From: Candidatus Thiodictyon syntrophicum
Lineage (GTDB): Bacteria > Pseudomonadota > Gammaproteobacteria > Chromatiales > Chromatiaceae
Direction of reading: 5' to 3'
DNA length: 64,000 nucleotides
NCBI RefSeq assembly: GCF_002813775.1
Contig: NZ_CP020370.1
Coordinates: forward strand, 6,039,501-6,103,500
Shown here: piece by piece, positions 8,879 through 18,835 of the stretch
Position numbering within the stretch: the first letter of the stretch is position 1
Layout of the letters: every line of letters begins with the position of its first letter
Notes under the pieces: generated by a model
The model's database searches: none
Told to the model about the DNA's origin: nothing
The model's input: the letters and a program-made list of their open reading frames with translations, nothing else
Made by a program: the position numbers and the translations under genes

Positions 8879-10171
8879 ATGAATGCGTCGTTGAAGCTGT
8901 TGGTGATCGAGGACGATCAGGCGGATTACCTGCTCATCACCCGGCACCTGCGCCGCGCCGGGCTCACGGTCGCCTGCACCAGGGCGGCGAGCACCCTGGA
9001 GCTGGCGGCGGCCCTGGAGACCGGCCCCTGGGACGCCGTGCTGGCGGACTACTACCTGCCGGGCATGGAGTTCGGGCCGACGCTGGACCTGATCCATCGG
9101 CAGTGGCCGGATCTGCCGGTCATCCTGGTCTCGGGCGCGGTGGGCGAGGAGCGGGCGGTGGAACTCCTGCGGCTTGGGGTCGGGGACTTCGTCCTCAAGG
9201 ACCACCTGGCGCGCCTGGCCCCCGCCATCGAGCGCTGCCTGCGCGAGGCGGCCGACCAGTGTGCCCGCAGGGCGGCGGAGACGGCGCTGCGCGAGAGCGA
9301 GGAGCGCCTGCGCCTGGCCCTGGAGGGCGGAGACCTGGGGATGTGGGATTGGCAGGTGCCGGACGACACCCTGGTGGTCAACGCCCGCTGGGCCGCTATG
9401 CTGGGGTCGCGGCTCGCCGAGATCCCGCCCACCCGCGGCGCCTGGGAGGCGCGCGTCCACCCCGAGGACCTGTCCGCCCTGCGCGAGGCCTTTGCCGCCC
9501 TGCTCGAGGGGCGGCTACCCGTCTTCCAGATCGACCACCGCCTGCGGCACCAGGACGGTCACTGGGTCTGGATCGCCGCGCGCGGCAAGGTGATCGGCCG
9601 TGATCCCGAGGGCCGGCCGCTGCGGGTGTGCGGCACCCACCAGGACGTGAGTGAGCGCCGCCGCCTGGAGCACGAACTGCGCCAACTCGCCATCACGGAC
9701 CCGCTGACCGGCGCCTACAACCGCCGCCACTTCATCCAGGCCCTGGAGACCGAGACGCGGCGCGTCCAGCGCTATCAGCGTCCGCTGACCCTGATCATGT
9801 TCGATCTGGACGACTTCAAGGCGATCAACGACACCCAGGGTCACGACCGCGGCGATGCGATCCTGGCGGCGGTGGTGGCGCAGATCGGCGCGCGCCTGCG
9901 CGGCAGCGACACCTTCGCGCGCTGGGGTGGCGAGGAGTTCATGGTGCTGCTCCCGGAGACCACCCTGACCCAGGCCGCGACCCTGACGGAGACCTTTCGG
10001 GAGGGGCTGCACGCCTTGCCCAACCCCGGCCCCCGCACGCTGACCGCCAGCTTCGGCGTCGCCGAATACCGCCCCGAGGAGACCCTGGACCAGTGGCTCA
10101 AACGGGTCGATGACCTGGTGTTCCAGGCCAAGCGCGAGGGGCGCGACCGGATCGTGGGGGCGGCGCCGTGA
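8879..10171 (+). CDS. Receiver-PAS-GGDEF diguanylate cyclase
   Basis: Response regulator that makes cyclic di-GMP. The N-terminal receiver (residues 1-125) has the acidic pair E11/D12 and phospho-acceptor D57 (AVLADYYLPG). A PAS/PAC domain (about 140-265) ends in VCGTHQDVSERRRLEHEL. The GGDEF domain (about 275-430) has an active GGEEF motif, preceded by an RxxD inhibitory site (RGSD, five residues upstream), so product inhibition is expected. ATG 8879 is preferred over ATG 8861 because GGAG lies about 11 bases upstream. It is the last gene of the binding-protein/kinase/regulator operon and links that signal to cyclic di-GMP. Confidence 0.92.
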   Translation: MNASLKLLVIEDDQADYLLITRHLRRAGLTVACTRAASTLELAAALETGPWDAVLADYYLPGMEFGPTLDLIHRQWPDLPVILVSGAVGEERAVELLRLGVGDFVLKDHLARLAPAIERCLREAADQCARRAAETALRESEERLRLALEGGDLGMWDWQVPDDTLVVNARWAAMLGSRLAEIPPTRGAWEARVHPEDLSALREAFAALLEGRLPVFQIDHRLRHQDGHWVWIAARGKVIGRDPEGRPLRVCGTHQDVSERRRLEHELRQLAITDPLTGAYNRRHFIQALETETRRVQRYQRPLTLIMFDLDDFKAINDTQGHDRGDAILAAVVAQIGARLRGSDTFARWGGEEFMVLLPETTLTQAATLTETFREGLHALPNPGPRTLTASFGVAEYRPEETLDQWLKRVDDLVFQAKREGRDRIVGAAP

Positions 10172-10298
10172 GCGCGGGCCCGACGCCCGCCCGGCACGAA
10201 GCCGCTGATTCTCTTGCCCCCTACTGCCTTGTGGGGTAAGGTTAAGGGAAAGGGCCGAACGATTGGGGCCCGGCGTTTGTGACAGTAGGAAGGAATCC

Positions 10299-12356
10299 AT
10301 GACTCTTCGCACCCGTTCGCGTCTCGTCGCCCTGTCGTCCGCCTTGCTCTTCCTGGTACTGCTTGGCGTCTTTCTGGTCACGGACCAGGATCGAACCCGC
10401 CTCAAGGAAAAGCTCGAGTTTAGCCAGTCATTGACCGTGCAGACGGTCAAACTGAACCGGGTCCTCGCGCTGTACCTGCTGCAGCCGCGGGCGCACCCGC
10501 GGGCCGAGGTGGAGGCCGAGTTCGCGGCCCTTGACGGCGTGCTGCAAAGCGACGGCGAGGCCATCGCCGAGTCGATCCAGGACGACCCCGCGACCCGCGT
10601 CGCCTGGGAGGGGCTGCGGCGACTACTCGATGACTTGCGCGCGCGCATCGCCGGCCTGGACGGCAACGTGGCCGGTCCCCAAGGCGCGCAGCCCGAGGGC
10701 GACGCGCCGGACCTGATCCTGACGGACAGTGGTACGCTGGCCCTGGTCACCTGCCAGCTCACCCAGGGTGCCGCTGAGCGCCTGGTGACGCTGACGGCGC
10801 AGGAGAAGCTCACCCTGGGCATCTTACTGGCCGGCATGGCGGGCCTGGGGCTGGGGTCCTTTCTGGTGTTTCAGCGGACCATCCTGGACCCCGTGCAGCA
10901 ACTCCAAACCGCCGCGGTCCGGATCAGCGGAGGCGAGACCCACCTGCGCCTCAAGAGCCGCCGCCGGGACGAACTGCGTCAGTTGGCGGACGCCTTCGAC
11001 CGGATGCTGGACCAGCTCGAAGAGAGCACGGTCTCGCGGGCCCGGCTGGAGGCCGAGATCGCCGCGCGCGCCCGGGTGTTGCGGGCCCTGCGGGCGAGCC
11101 AGCGCGGCTTCCGGGACCTGGTCCGCAACCTCCCGGCCGGCGTGGTGGTGCACGGCGCCGACGGCCGCATCCTGTTTTCCAATCCGATGGCCGCCCAACT
11201 GCTAGGGCTCACGGCGGACCAACTGCGCGGAACGACCGCCAGCGACCCGGCATGGGCCTTTGTCCGGCCAAGCGGCGCTCGCTTGCCGGTAGACGAGTTT
11301 CCGGTCCAGCGCGTCCTGACGACCGGGACCCAGGTGCAGAATCTCAACCTGGGCATCTTGAGTGCGGACCGGACCAGTACAATCTGGGTGCAGTGCGAAG
11401 CCCATCCGGTGGCGGATGAACAGGGCCAAATCAGCCAGATCGTGGTGACCTTCTTCGACATTTCCGAGCGTCGGCGGGCGGAGGATGAGGCCCGGCTCGC
11501 CCAGGCGCGATTCCAGCGCCTGATGGACGCCAATGCGATCGGCGTCGTGGTGACCGACAGCTCAGGGACCATCCTGGAGGCCAACGACTACTATCTGAAC
11601 CTCTTGGACTGCACGCGCGCCCAGTTGGCCGCGGGCGCGGCGAACTGGCGTGAGCGGACCCCACCGGAATGGCTGTCGGCGGATGAGCGGGCCATCGCCG
11701 AATTGAACGCAACCGGGCGGTGCCCTCCGTATGAAAAGGAGTATCTACGCCGCGACGGTTCCCGCATCCCGCTCTTGCTCGCCGGTACCCTGCTGCCCGG
11801 TGCAGAGGCACAGATTCTCGGCCTCGCCCTGGACATGACCGAGCGCAAGCGCCTGGAGCGAGAATTGCGGCAACTCGCCGTTACTGACCCGCTCACCGGC
11901 GCCTATAACCGGCGGCACCTGCTGGAAACCCTGGCAGCCGAGACGCAACGGGCGCAGCGCTATGGGAAGCCGCTCGCGTTGATCATGTTCGATATCGATC
12001 ACTTCAAGACCATCAACGACACCCAGGGTCACGGTCAGGGCGATGCGGTACTCGTGGCGATCGTGGCGCAGGTCGGGCTGCGGCTGCGCCGGACCGACAT
12101 CCTCGCGCGCTGGGGCGGCGAGGAGTTCCTGATCCTGCTCCCGGAGACCTGCCTGGTCCGGGCCCTGGCCCTGGCGGAAAGACTCCGCACCGGCCTGCAC
12201 ACCCTCTCCTGTCCCGGGGCCGGGACAATGACCGCCAGCTTCGGCGTCGCCGAGTACTGCCCCGGGGAAACCCTGGACCAGTGGCTCAAACGGACCGACG
12301 ATCTGATGTTCCAGGCCAAGCGAGAGGGCCGGAACCGGGTTGCGGGGGGAGCCTGA
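10299..12356 (+). CDS. Membrane HAMP-PAS-PAS-GGDEF diguanylate cyclase
   Basis: 685 residues. Membrane segments at about 12-29 and 170-190 enclose a periplasmic helical region. They are followed by HAMP (LDPVQQLQTAAVRISGGE), two PAS domains (about 268-390 and 395-515) and a GGDEF domain with GGEEF near residue 605 and an RxxD I-site (RRTD). ATG 10299 has AGGAAGGA six bases upstream. The N-terminal 250 residues resemble the histidine kinase at 6488 (MTLRTRSRLVAL versus MNLRRRSRLVAL, similar periplasmic helix and HAMP). The GGDEF domain resembles that of the gene at 8879 (TDPLTGAYNRRH; LDQWLKR). The gene therefore looks like a recombination of its two neighbours' parts. Confidence 0.92.
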   Translation: MTLRTRSRLVALSSALLFLVLLGVFLVTDQDRTRLKEKLEFSQSLTVQTVKLNRVLALYLLQPRAHPRAEVEAEFAALDGVLQSDGEAIAESIQDDPATRVAWEGLRRLLDDLRARIAGLDGNVAGPQGAQPEGDAPDLILTDSGTLALVTCQLTQGAAERLVTLTAQEKLTLGILLAGMAGLGLGSFLVFQRTILDPVQQLQTAAVRISGGETHLRLKSRRRDELRQLADAFDRMLDQLEESTVSRARLEAEIAARARVLRALRASQRGFRDLVRNLPAGVVVHGADGRILFSNPMAAQLLGLTADQLRGTTASDPAWAFVRPSGARLPVDEFPVQRVLTTGTQVQNLNLGILSADRTSTIWVQCEAHPVADEQGQISQIVVTFFDISERRRAEDEARLAQARFQRLMDANAIGVVVTDSSGTILEANDYYLNLLDCTRAQLAAGAANWRERTPPEWLSADERAIAELNATGRCPPYEKEYLRRDGSRIPLLLAGTLLPGAEAQILGLALDMTERKRLERELRQLAVTDPLTGAYNRRHLLETLAAETQRAQRYGKPLALIMFDIDHFKTINDTQGHGQGDAVLVAIVAQVGLRLRRTDILARWGGEEFLILLPETCLVRALALAERLRTGLHTLSCPGAGTMTASFGVAEYCPGETLDQWLKRTDDLMFQAKREGRNRVAGGA

Positions 12357-12541
12357 GCACCGTGAGCCCCGCCGCCCGGCGCCTCGCGTGATGACCCCTG
12401 TGCGCGCGTGCTCACTACGACCATCGACAAAGGACTCCGAGTCGAGCCCCGACCCGCATGGCGGTGCTCGAAACCCTGCGCCATCTCCAATGCCCTGTAC
12501 AACATAGAGAACCATAGACCACTATGCCTGAACCGCAGCCA

Positions 12542-12907
12542 CTATCCGTTATCGAACACGAACTGTCCCTCCTGGCCTCTCAAGGCGGAGCCCATAAATA
12601 CTTCGTAGGCATCGCCGATAACATCGCCGTCGCTCTGCTCGACAAGCAGGTGCGAAAGTTGACGCATCGTCCAGGCCAACGCCTCCGGACCTAACAGCAG
12701 TTCGTCCTCGCTATCGAAGAATTCGGGGTACTCGACTCTCACCCGGTTGAATACAGCCCGATAATGCCGAGCAATCTCCACGGCCGACGCTAGGCGCATG
12801 TTGCCTGGAAATTCCGAGCTGGCGGTGTTCGCCGCGAAAAGGCACTTGATGACCTCGGCAAGGATGGCAAGATGTTCGCTCGTGCGGCCGGGCGATCTAG
12901 GCCCTGG
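12542..12907 (-). pseudogene. Remnant of an N6-adenine DNA methyltransferase (HsdM-like)
   Basis: On the minus strand a frame opens after a stop near 12915 and ends at 12542. It reads through HLAILAEVIKCLFAANTASS, LLLGPEALAWTMRQLSHLLV and GDAYEVFMGSALRGQEGQF. The last string is the entry to the methylase domain of type I-like N-6 DNA methylases, where GQFFTP normally follows; here the frame continues FVFDNG and stops. The catalytic NPPY region, SAM motifs and specificity subunit are absent. An internal ATG at 12799 would give only 85 residues. I read it as the leftover of a lost restriction-modification locus. Confidence 0.6.
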
Positions 12908-13000
12908 TCAGCCGCGTTAAGCCCCAGCGGCGCAACGCCCGGGGTCTTTGTCAGATATGCGGGCTGGCCGGAGTCCGGACCCGTGGCCGAAGTCATCAGG

Positions 13001-14020
13001 TCAGGCTATGAGTGATTGCCCTTTGGCGAGGGCCAGGAGGCTGCCCGCGTCCTTGGTGTAGAAGGTTTCAAAGTGCCTCTCGACATCCCCCTGGGAGTAT
13101 TGGAACAGGCGATCGATGAGCAATTCGACGTTCCCGCTATGCGACTCTTGGGCGTCGCTATCCCCCGTCATTTGTTGGTGAAGTACATCCCGACCCAGTC
13201 GGTGGGCGACACCCGTCAGCGCCCACATCACATCGGGCTTGATCTCCTCGACACCGCGGAGCAACTCAAATACCAGTGGCAGCACGACGCGATGGTCGCC
13301 GACACGGGACACGAATCCGTACTTTTCGTAATACTCCCGTTGATCGTCGAGCAATTCGACCAGGGCGTCGGCCGCCCGATTGTCGCCCAGATCGATCAAG
13401 CCCCAGAGTGGACCGACGAACAGGTCTTTCGCTGCCGATCGCGTTGTCTGGTAGCAGGCCCACAGCCGATCGGCAGACTGATGCGCACCCAAGAGCCCCA
13501 GGACCATAGCGGCCAGGCTGCGCCCATAATCGTCGAGCGACTCCCAGCAACTCAACAAGGCCGCGACGCCCCGGTCATCACACCAGCGCAGTGCGCCGAT
13601 CAATCGCTCCTGGATTCCACTTCGATCCTTGGGATAGGCGCTCAGCCAGTCACCCTTGATGCGCGCAGCAATCGTATCGGCCGCGTCGGGGCCAAATTGC
13701 CTCATCCGCTTGGCCCAGGCGAGATCGGCAAGACCCATGGCGCCCGGGGTCAGATCGAGGGTCGCTTCGATGTCGGGGGCCTGCTCTATCCTCAGAACCG
13801 CCTGGCAGTCTCTCTGCCAGATAGCGGGTTGGAAGACCCTCAATGCTTCACCCAGTGTTTCTTCCACCCGACAGTCGAGATGCATCATTCGCCAGAGGGT
13901 TTGCGCGCTGGGTAGAAGGCGATGATGGTGCAGTGGCGGCTGGCCCGGTGGCGGCAGTTGCCTCCGGCTCGGCTTCCTATTGATCTTGCGCTGACGTCTT
14001 ACCTTTGAATTCTTTGACAT
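13001..14020 (-). CDS. Hypothetical protein with HEAT-like helical repeats
   Basis: 339 residues. The N-terminal 35 residues are basic and proline-rich (MSKNSKVRRQRKINRKPSRR). The remainder is predicted alpha-helical with HEAT-like pairs (LIGALRWCDDRGVAALLSCW, RSLAAMVLGLLGAHQSADRL, LWGLIDLGDNRAADALVELL). I do not recognise the family. Such solenoids usually mediate protein contacts. ATG 14020 is the first start and has a weak ribosome binding site. It lies next to the methylase remnant, so it may belong to an old defence locus, but nothing in the sequence proves that. Confidence 0.6.
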   Translation of the reverse strand: MSKNSKVRRQRKINRKPSRRQLPPPGQPPLHHHRLLPSAQTLWRMMHLDCRVEETLGEALRVFQPAIWQRDCQAVLRIEQAPDIEATLDLTPGAMGLADLAWAKRMRQFGPDAADTIAARIKGDWLSAYPKDRSGIQERLIGALRWCDDRGVAALLSCWESLDDYGRSLAAMVLGLLGAHQSADRLWACYQTTRSAAKDLFVGPLWGLIDLGDNRAADALVELLDDQREYYEKYGFVSRVGDHRVVLPLVFELLRGVEEIKPDVMWALTGVAHRLGRDVLHQQMTGDSDAQESHSGNVELLIDRLFQYSQGDVERHFETFYTKDAGSLLALAKGQSLIA

Positions 14021-14283
14021 ATCTGGAATCGCCGAGGACTTACTGCCACGCTGGAACCTGGGGGCGAGAAGCGTCTATTTCGTCACCGATTCCTGGCGCC
14101 GGTCGGCGAGTCCGGAGAAAACGTTTCGGACGGGGCGAATGCCCCGTCCAGCCCGAACCAGCCCGAACGATGCCCAGTCCAACCCGCGCTTTCGCGTTTG
14201 GACTCGGCATCCCACGTGCCAGCGTGGGAGTCGGAAACAAAACAGATCCATACTGTTTCCCGCGCGGGAACGCGGGAAACAGG
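14021..14283. repeat. Intergenic region with dispersed hairpins
   Basis: No gene is seen. The region holds three palindromes. The first is GGACGGGGC-GAAT-GCCCCGTCC near 14128-14151, preceded by GTCCGGAGAAAACG, and is repeated near 41517. The second is a CCCACGTGCCAGCGTGGG-type hairpin near 14209-14228. The third is CTGTTTCCCGCG facing CGCGGGAAACAG just before the ilvC stop at 14258-14283. The last could end ilvC transcription, but it lacks a T-run. Confidence 0.5.
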
Positions 14284-15529
<1,246 letters not shown>

Positions 15530-15537
15530 TGAACGAA

Positions 15538-16029
15538 TTATAGGGACAGGCCCTTCTCGCCGCGGGCGATGCCGGTGGGACCGGAACGCACGACCTCGAC
15601 GATCAACCCCTCCGGCACGGCATCAATGAAGGCATCGAGCTTCTTCGAGGCGCCGGTGAGTTCGACGACGTAGCTGGTGTCGGTCACATCAATGATCTTG
15701 GCGCGGAAGATGTCGACCAGGCGCTTGAGCTCCTGACGGTTCTCGCCCTCGGCGCGGACCTTGATCATCATCATCTCGCGTTCGATGTGTGGACCCTCGG
15801 TCAGATCCAGCAGCTTGACCGTATCGATCAACTTGTTCAACTGCTTCTTGATCTGCTCGACGATCTCCTCGTTCCCGGTGGTTACCAGGGTCATGCGCGA
15901 GAGCGTCGGGTCATCCGTCGGCGCGACGGTCAGCGACTCGATGTTGTACCCGCGGGCGGAGAACAGCCCGGCCACCCGCGAGAGTGCGCCGGCCTCATTC
16001 TCCAGCAGTACGGCAATGATGTGTCTCAT
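15538..16029 (-). CDS. ilvN: Acetolactate synthase small (regulatory) subunit
   Basis: The 163-residue regulatory subunit of acetohydroxyacid synthase III type. An N-terminal ACT domain (MRHIIAVLLENEAGALSRVA, FSARGYNIESLTVAPT) binds valine for feedback inhibition, and the C-terminal domain (VKVRAEGENRQELKRLVDIF-like region) is complete. It begins only a base after the stop of the large subunit (16031), so the two are translationally coupled. The length is standard. Confidence 0.96.
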   Translation of the reverse strand: MRHIIAVLLENEAGALSRVAGLFSARGYNIESLTVAPTDDPTLSRMTLVTTGNEEIVEQIKKQLNKLIDTVKLLDLTEGPHIEREMMMIKVRAEGENRQELKRLVDIFRAKIIDVTDTSYVVELTGASKKLDAFIDAVPEGLIVEVVRSGPTGIARGEKGLSL

Positions 16030-16030
16030 C

Positions 16031-17773
16031 TCAGGCCAACTCCCTCTCGGACAGGCTGGGCGCGAGGTGCATCTCGTGCTGCCCCTTGCCTGCCACGATC
16101 ATCGGATAGACGTTCTCGGTGGGGTCCACGACCACATCGAGGAATACGAAACGGTCCTTCATCGCAAAGGCCTCCGTCATGGCGGCCTCAAGATCCGCCG
16201 GGCGCTCCACCCGCATCCCCACATGGCCGAAGCTCTCCGCCAACTTCACGAAGTCGGGCAGCGCATCGACATAGGAATGGGAGTAACGGCTCCCGTAGAA
16301 GAACTCCTGCCACTGCCGCACCATGCCCATGTAGCCGTTGTTGAGCAGGATCACCTTGATCGGCAGGTTGTATTGCTTGCAGGTCGCCATCTCCTGGATA
16401 CACATCAGGATGCTGGCTTCACCCGAGATGCAGGCCACCTGCGCCTCGGGGAAGGCGAGTTGCACCCCCATGGCCGCCGGCAGCCCGAAGCCCATGGTGC
16501 CCAAGCCGCCCGAGTTGATCCAACGCCGCGGCTTGTCGAAGGGATAGAACTGGGCGGCAAACATCTGGTGCTGACCCACGTCGGAGGTCAGATAGAGGTC
16601 GCCGCCCGTAACCTTGTAGAGTGTTTCCACCGCGAATTGCGGCTTGATCTTCTCGCTGGCGCGGTCGTAGTGCAGGCAGTCCACCCGCCGCCATTCACCG
16701 ATTTTGTCCCACCACTCCGCCACCGGCCGCCCCATCGCGCTCGGGGCCTGCTCCTTCCACAGGCGCACCAGCTCGGCCAGCACGCTCGCGACCTGACCCA
16801 CGACCGGCACGTCCACCCGCACGTTCTTGGAGATGGAGGAGGGATCGACGTCGATGTGGATGATCTTGGCGTGGGGGCAGAAATGCTCGATCTTGCCGGT
16901 CACCCGATCGTCGAAGCGGGCGCCGATGGCGATCAGCACATCGGTCTCGTGCATGGCCATGTTGGCCTCATAGGTCCCGTGCATCCCCAGCATCCCGATG
17001 AACTGGGGGTCGGTCATGGGATAGGCCCCGAGCCCCATGAGGGTGCTGGTGATGGGGTAACCGGACAGCCGCACCAGCTCGGTGAGCAGTGCGGACGCCT
17101 CGCCCAAGACCACCCCGCCCCCGGTGTAGAACACCGGGCGCTTGGCCTGGAGCATCAGGTCCAGGGCGCGCTTGATCTGACCCGGATGCCCCTTTTCCGT
17201 GGGGTGGTAGGAGCGCATCCGGATCTCGCGCGGATAGACATAGGGGATCTTGACGTTCGGGTCGGTCACGTCCTTGGGGATGTCCACCACGACCGGCCCC
17301 GGGCGTCCGGTGGTCGCGATATAGAACGCCTTGCGCAGGGTGAGCGCCAGATCACGCACATCCTTGACCAGGAAATTGTGCTTCACACAGGGTCGGGTGA
17401 TGCCGACGGTGTCCACCTCCTGGAAGGCGTCGCTGCCGATCACCGGGGTGGGCACCTGGCCGGTGATGCACACGAGCGGGATCGAGTCCATGTAGGCCGT
17501 GGCGATGCCGGTCACGGCGTTGGTCGCGCCGGGTCCCGAGGTGACCAGACAGACGCCGCAACGGCCGGTCGCCCGCGCGAGTCCGTCGGCGGCATGGGCG
17601 GCACCCTGTTCGTGCCGGACCAGGATGTGCTTGACCCGATCCTGTTTAAACAGGGCGTCGTAGATGTGCAGGACCGACCCGCCGGGATATCCAAAGACAT
17701 ATTGGACCCCCTCGTCAATCAACGCCTGGACGACGATCTCGGCACCGCTGAGCTGCACCGCGTTCAGTTCCAC
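16031..17773 (-). CDS. ilvB: Acetolactate synthase large (catalytic) subunit
   Basis: ThDP-dependent condensation of two pyruvates, or pyruvate with 2-oxobutyrate. It has 580 residues and three domains: the ThDP-PYR domain with catalytic Glu (ILVRHEQGAAHAADG), the central FAD-type domain (GGGVVLGEASALL), and the ThDP-PP domain with GEASILMCIQEMAT and LLNNGYMGMVRQWQ. In that site GDGSF is replaced by GEASI with the Asp position as Glu; GD/GE variation is known, but activity should be checked. GTG 17773 is chosen because GGAGGT lies 9 bases upstream. It heads the ilvBNC operon. Confidence 0.96.
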   Translation of the reverse strand: MELNAVQLSGAEIVVQALIDEGVQYVFGYPGGSVLHIYDALFKQDRVKHILVRHEQGAAHAADGLARATGRCGVCLVTSGPGATNAVTGIATAYMDSIPLVCITGQVPTPVIGSDAFQEVDTVGITRPCVKHNFLVKDVRDLALTLRKAFYIATTGRPGPVVVDIPKDVTDPNVKIPYVYPREIRMRSYHPTEKGHPGQIKRALDLMLQAKRPVFYTGGGVVLGEASALLTELVRLSGYPITSTLMGLGAYPMTDPQFIGMLGMHGTYEANMAMHETDVLIAIGARFDDRVTGKIEHFCPHAKIIHIDVDPSSISKNVRVDVPVVGQVASVLAELVRLWKEQAPSAMGRPVAEWWDKIGEWRRVDCLHYDRASEKIKPQFAVETLYKVTGGDLYLTSDVGQHQMFAAQFYPFDKPRRWINSGGLGTMGFGLPAAMGVQLAFPEAQVACISGEASILMCIQEMATCKQYNLPIKVILLNNGYMGMVRQWQEFFYGSRYSHSYVDALPDFVKLAESFGHVGMRVERPADLEAAMTEAFAMKDRFVFLDVVVDPTENVYPMIVAGKGQHEMHLAPSLSERELA

Positions 17774-17901
17774 CTTGGGCGACCTCCGAATCAGACCAGC
17801 CGGGACCCACCGCACGGCAGGGCTTGCCCGTACCCGGGGACCGGGACGAGACCACCCCCGCCCTGACCGGGGCCGCGGACTGGAGAAGCATGAAAGGGCA
17901 T

Positions 17902-17946
17902 GTTCAAAAAGATTGAACGTTACAGGAGACTTGCGCCCAGGGTCAA
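17902..17946 (-). promoter_or_regulatory. Predicted ilvBNC promoter with GTTCAA dyad
   Basis: On the minus strand TTGACC (17946-17941) is followed after 18 bases by TAACGT (17922-17917), a plausible sigma70 promoter about 140 bases upstream of ilvB. A dyad GTTCAA-N5-TTGAAC (17902-17918) overlaps the downstream edge of the -10 box and could be an operator. Both are read from sequence only. Confidence 0.4.
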
Positions 17947-18059
17947 TACATGACCGACACCCGCGGCGCGGCCGGCACCGTTGCCGGGACCGTCGGGCAC
18001 CCGCCCGGGACTGCCGTCGGCAGTTCCCAGCGGTCTTCCTGGCTGCCATACTTGGCGTC

Positions 18060-18746
18060 ATGAACCAGCGATCCCAACCCACTGACATCACGACCGCACG
18101 CGCTGGTCGGCCCGACCCGCTGACGGCCTTGCTCTTCGGTCCAGCGGCACGGGGACAGGCGGTCGAGGCGTTAGCCGGTCGACAGCGCATCAACGCGACA
18201 CTGGTCCGGCTAAAGCCTCGACCTCCGGTGTGGGGCCTCTGGGCAGCGGTCAGAGCGACCATTAAGCCGCCCCTGGCTGGCCGTCTCGTCCCGCTCCTGG
18301 CGTCCGCCCTGACCGGCCTGTGGCTCGCCTCCATCCCATCGCGAACCACGGCACAGTTGTATCGCTGGGTGGACGAGACGGGCACGACGGTCTACTCGCA
18401 ACTGCCGCCCCCCGGCGCCACGCCGGCCGCCACCATCAAGCCGGACGCGGGGCCCAAGCCGGACCAAGGCGCAGCGGCCACGGAGCAACTCCGTGACCAG
18501 GTGGCAGAGGACTTCGACCGCCGCGATCAGCAGGCCCGCGAGGCGGAGGCGGCGGGCAAGCAAGCGGCCGAGCAGGCCGCCCGCCAGACCAATTGCGAGG
18601 CGGCACGCAAGAACCTGGAGACCCTCAAGAACCACGGCGGCGGACGGCTGCGGACCCCGGACGGCAAGACCGGGTTCCTCTCCAAAGACGACCTGGCGGC
18701 CCAGCAGGCGCAGGCGCGCCGGCAGATCGAGGACAATTGCCGCTAG
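18060..18746 (+). CDS. DUF4124 domain protein
   Basis: Exported protein of unknown function. The DUF4124 signature begins at [20 protein letters not shown], right after a hydrophobic segment ([19 protein letters not shown]) that looks like a signal peptide. The rest is an Ala/Gln/Glu-rich coiled coil ([20 protein letters not shown]) and a short C-terminal domain ending in [16 protein letters not shown] 18060 leaves about 70 residues before the hydrophobic segment, unusually long for a signal peptide. A GTG near 18229 may therefore be the true start. Confidence 0.65.
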   Translation: MNQRSQPTDITTARAGRPDPLTALLFGPAARGQAVEALAGRQRINATLVRLKPRPPVWGLWAAVRATIKPPLAGRLVPLLASALTGLWLASIPSRTTAQLYRWVDETGTTVYSQLPPPGATPAATIKPDAGPKPDQGAAATEQLRDQVAEDFDRRDQQAREAEAAGKQAAEQAARQTNCEAARKNLETLKNHGGGRLRTPDGKTGFLSKDDLAAQQAQARRQIEDNCR

Positions 18747-18835
18747 TACCACGCACCCGTTGCGCACCGACGGATTTGTCTCCGTGCCCCGTGGGCCCTA
18801 GACTACCGGCCTTTTACCTCGGGACCCCCGGCCCC

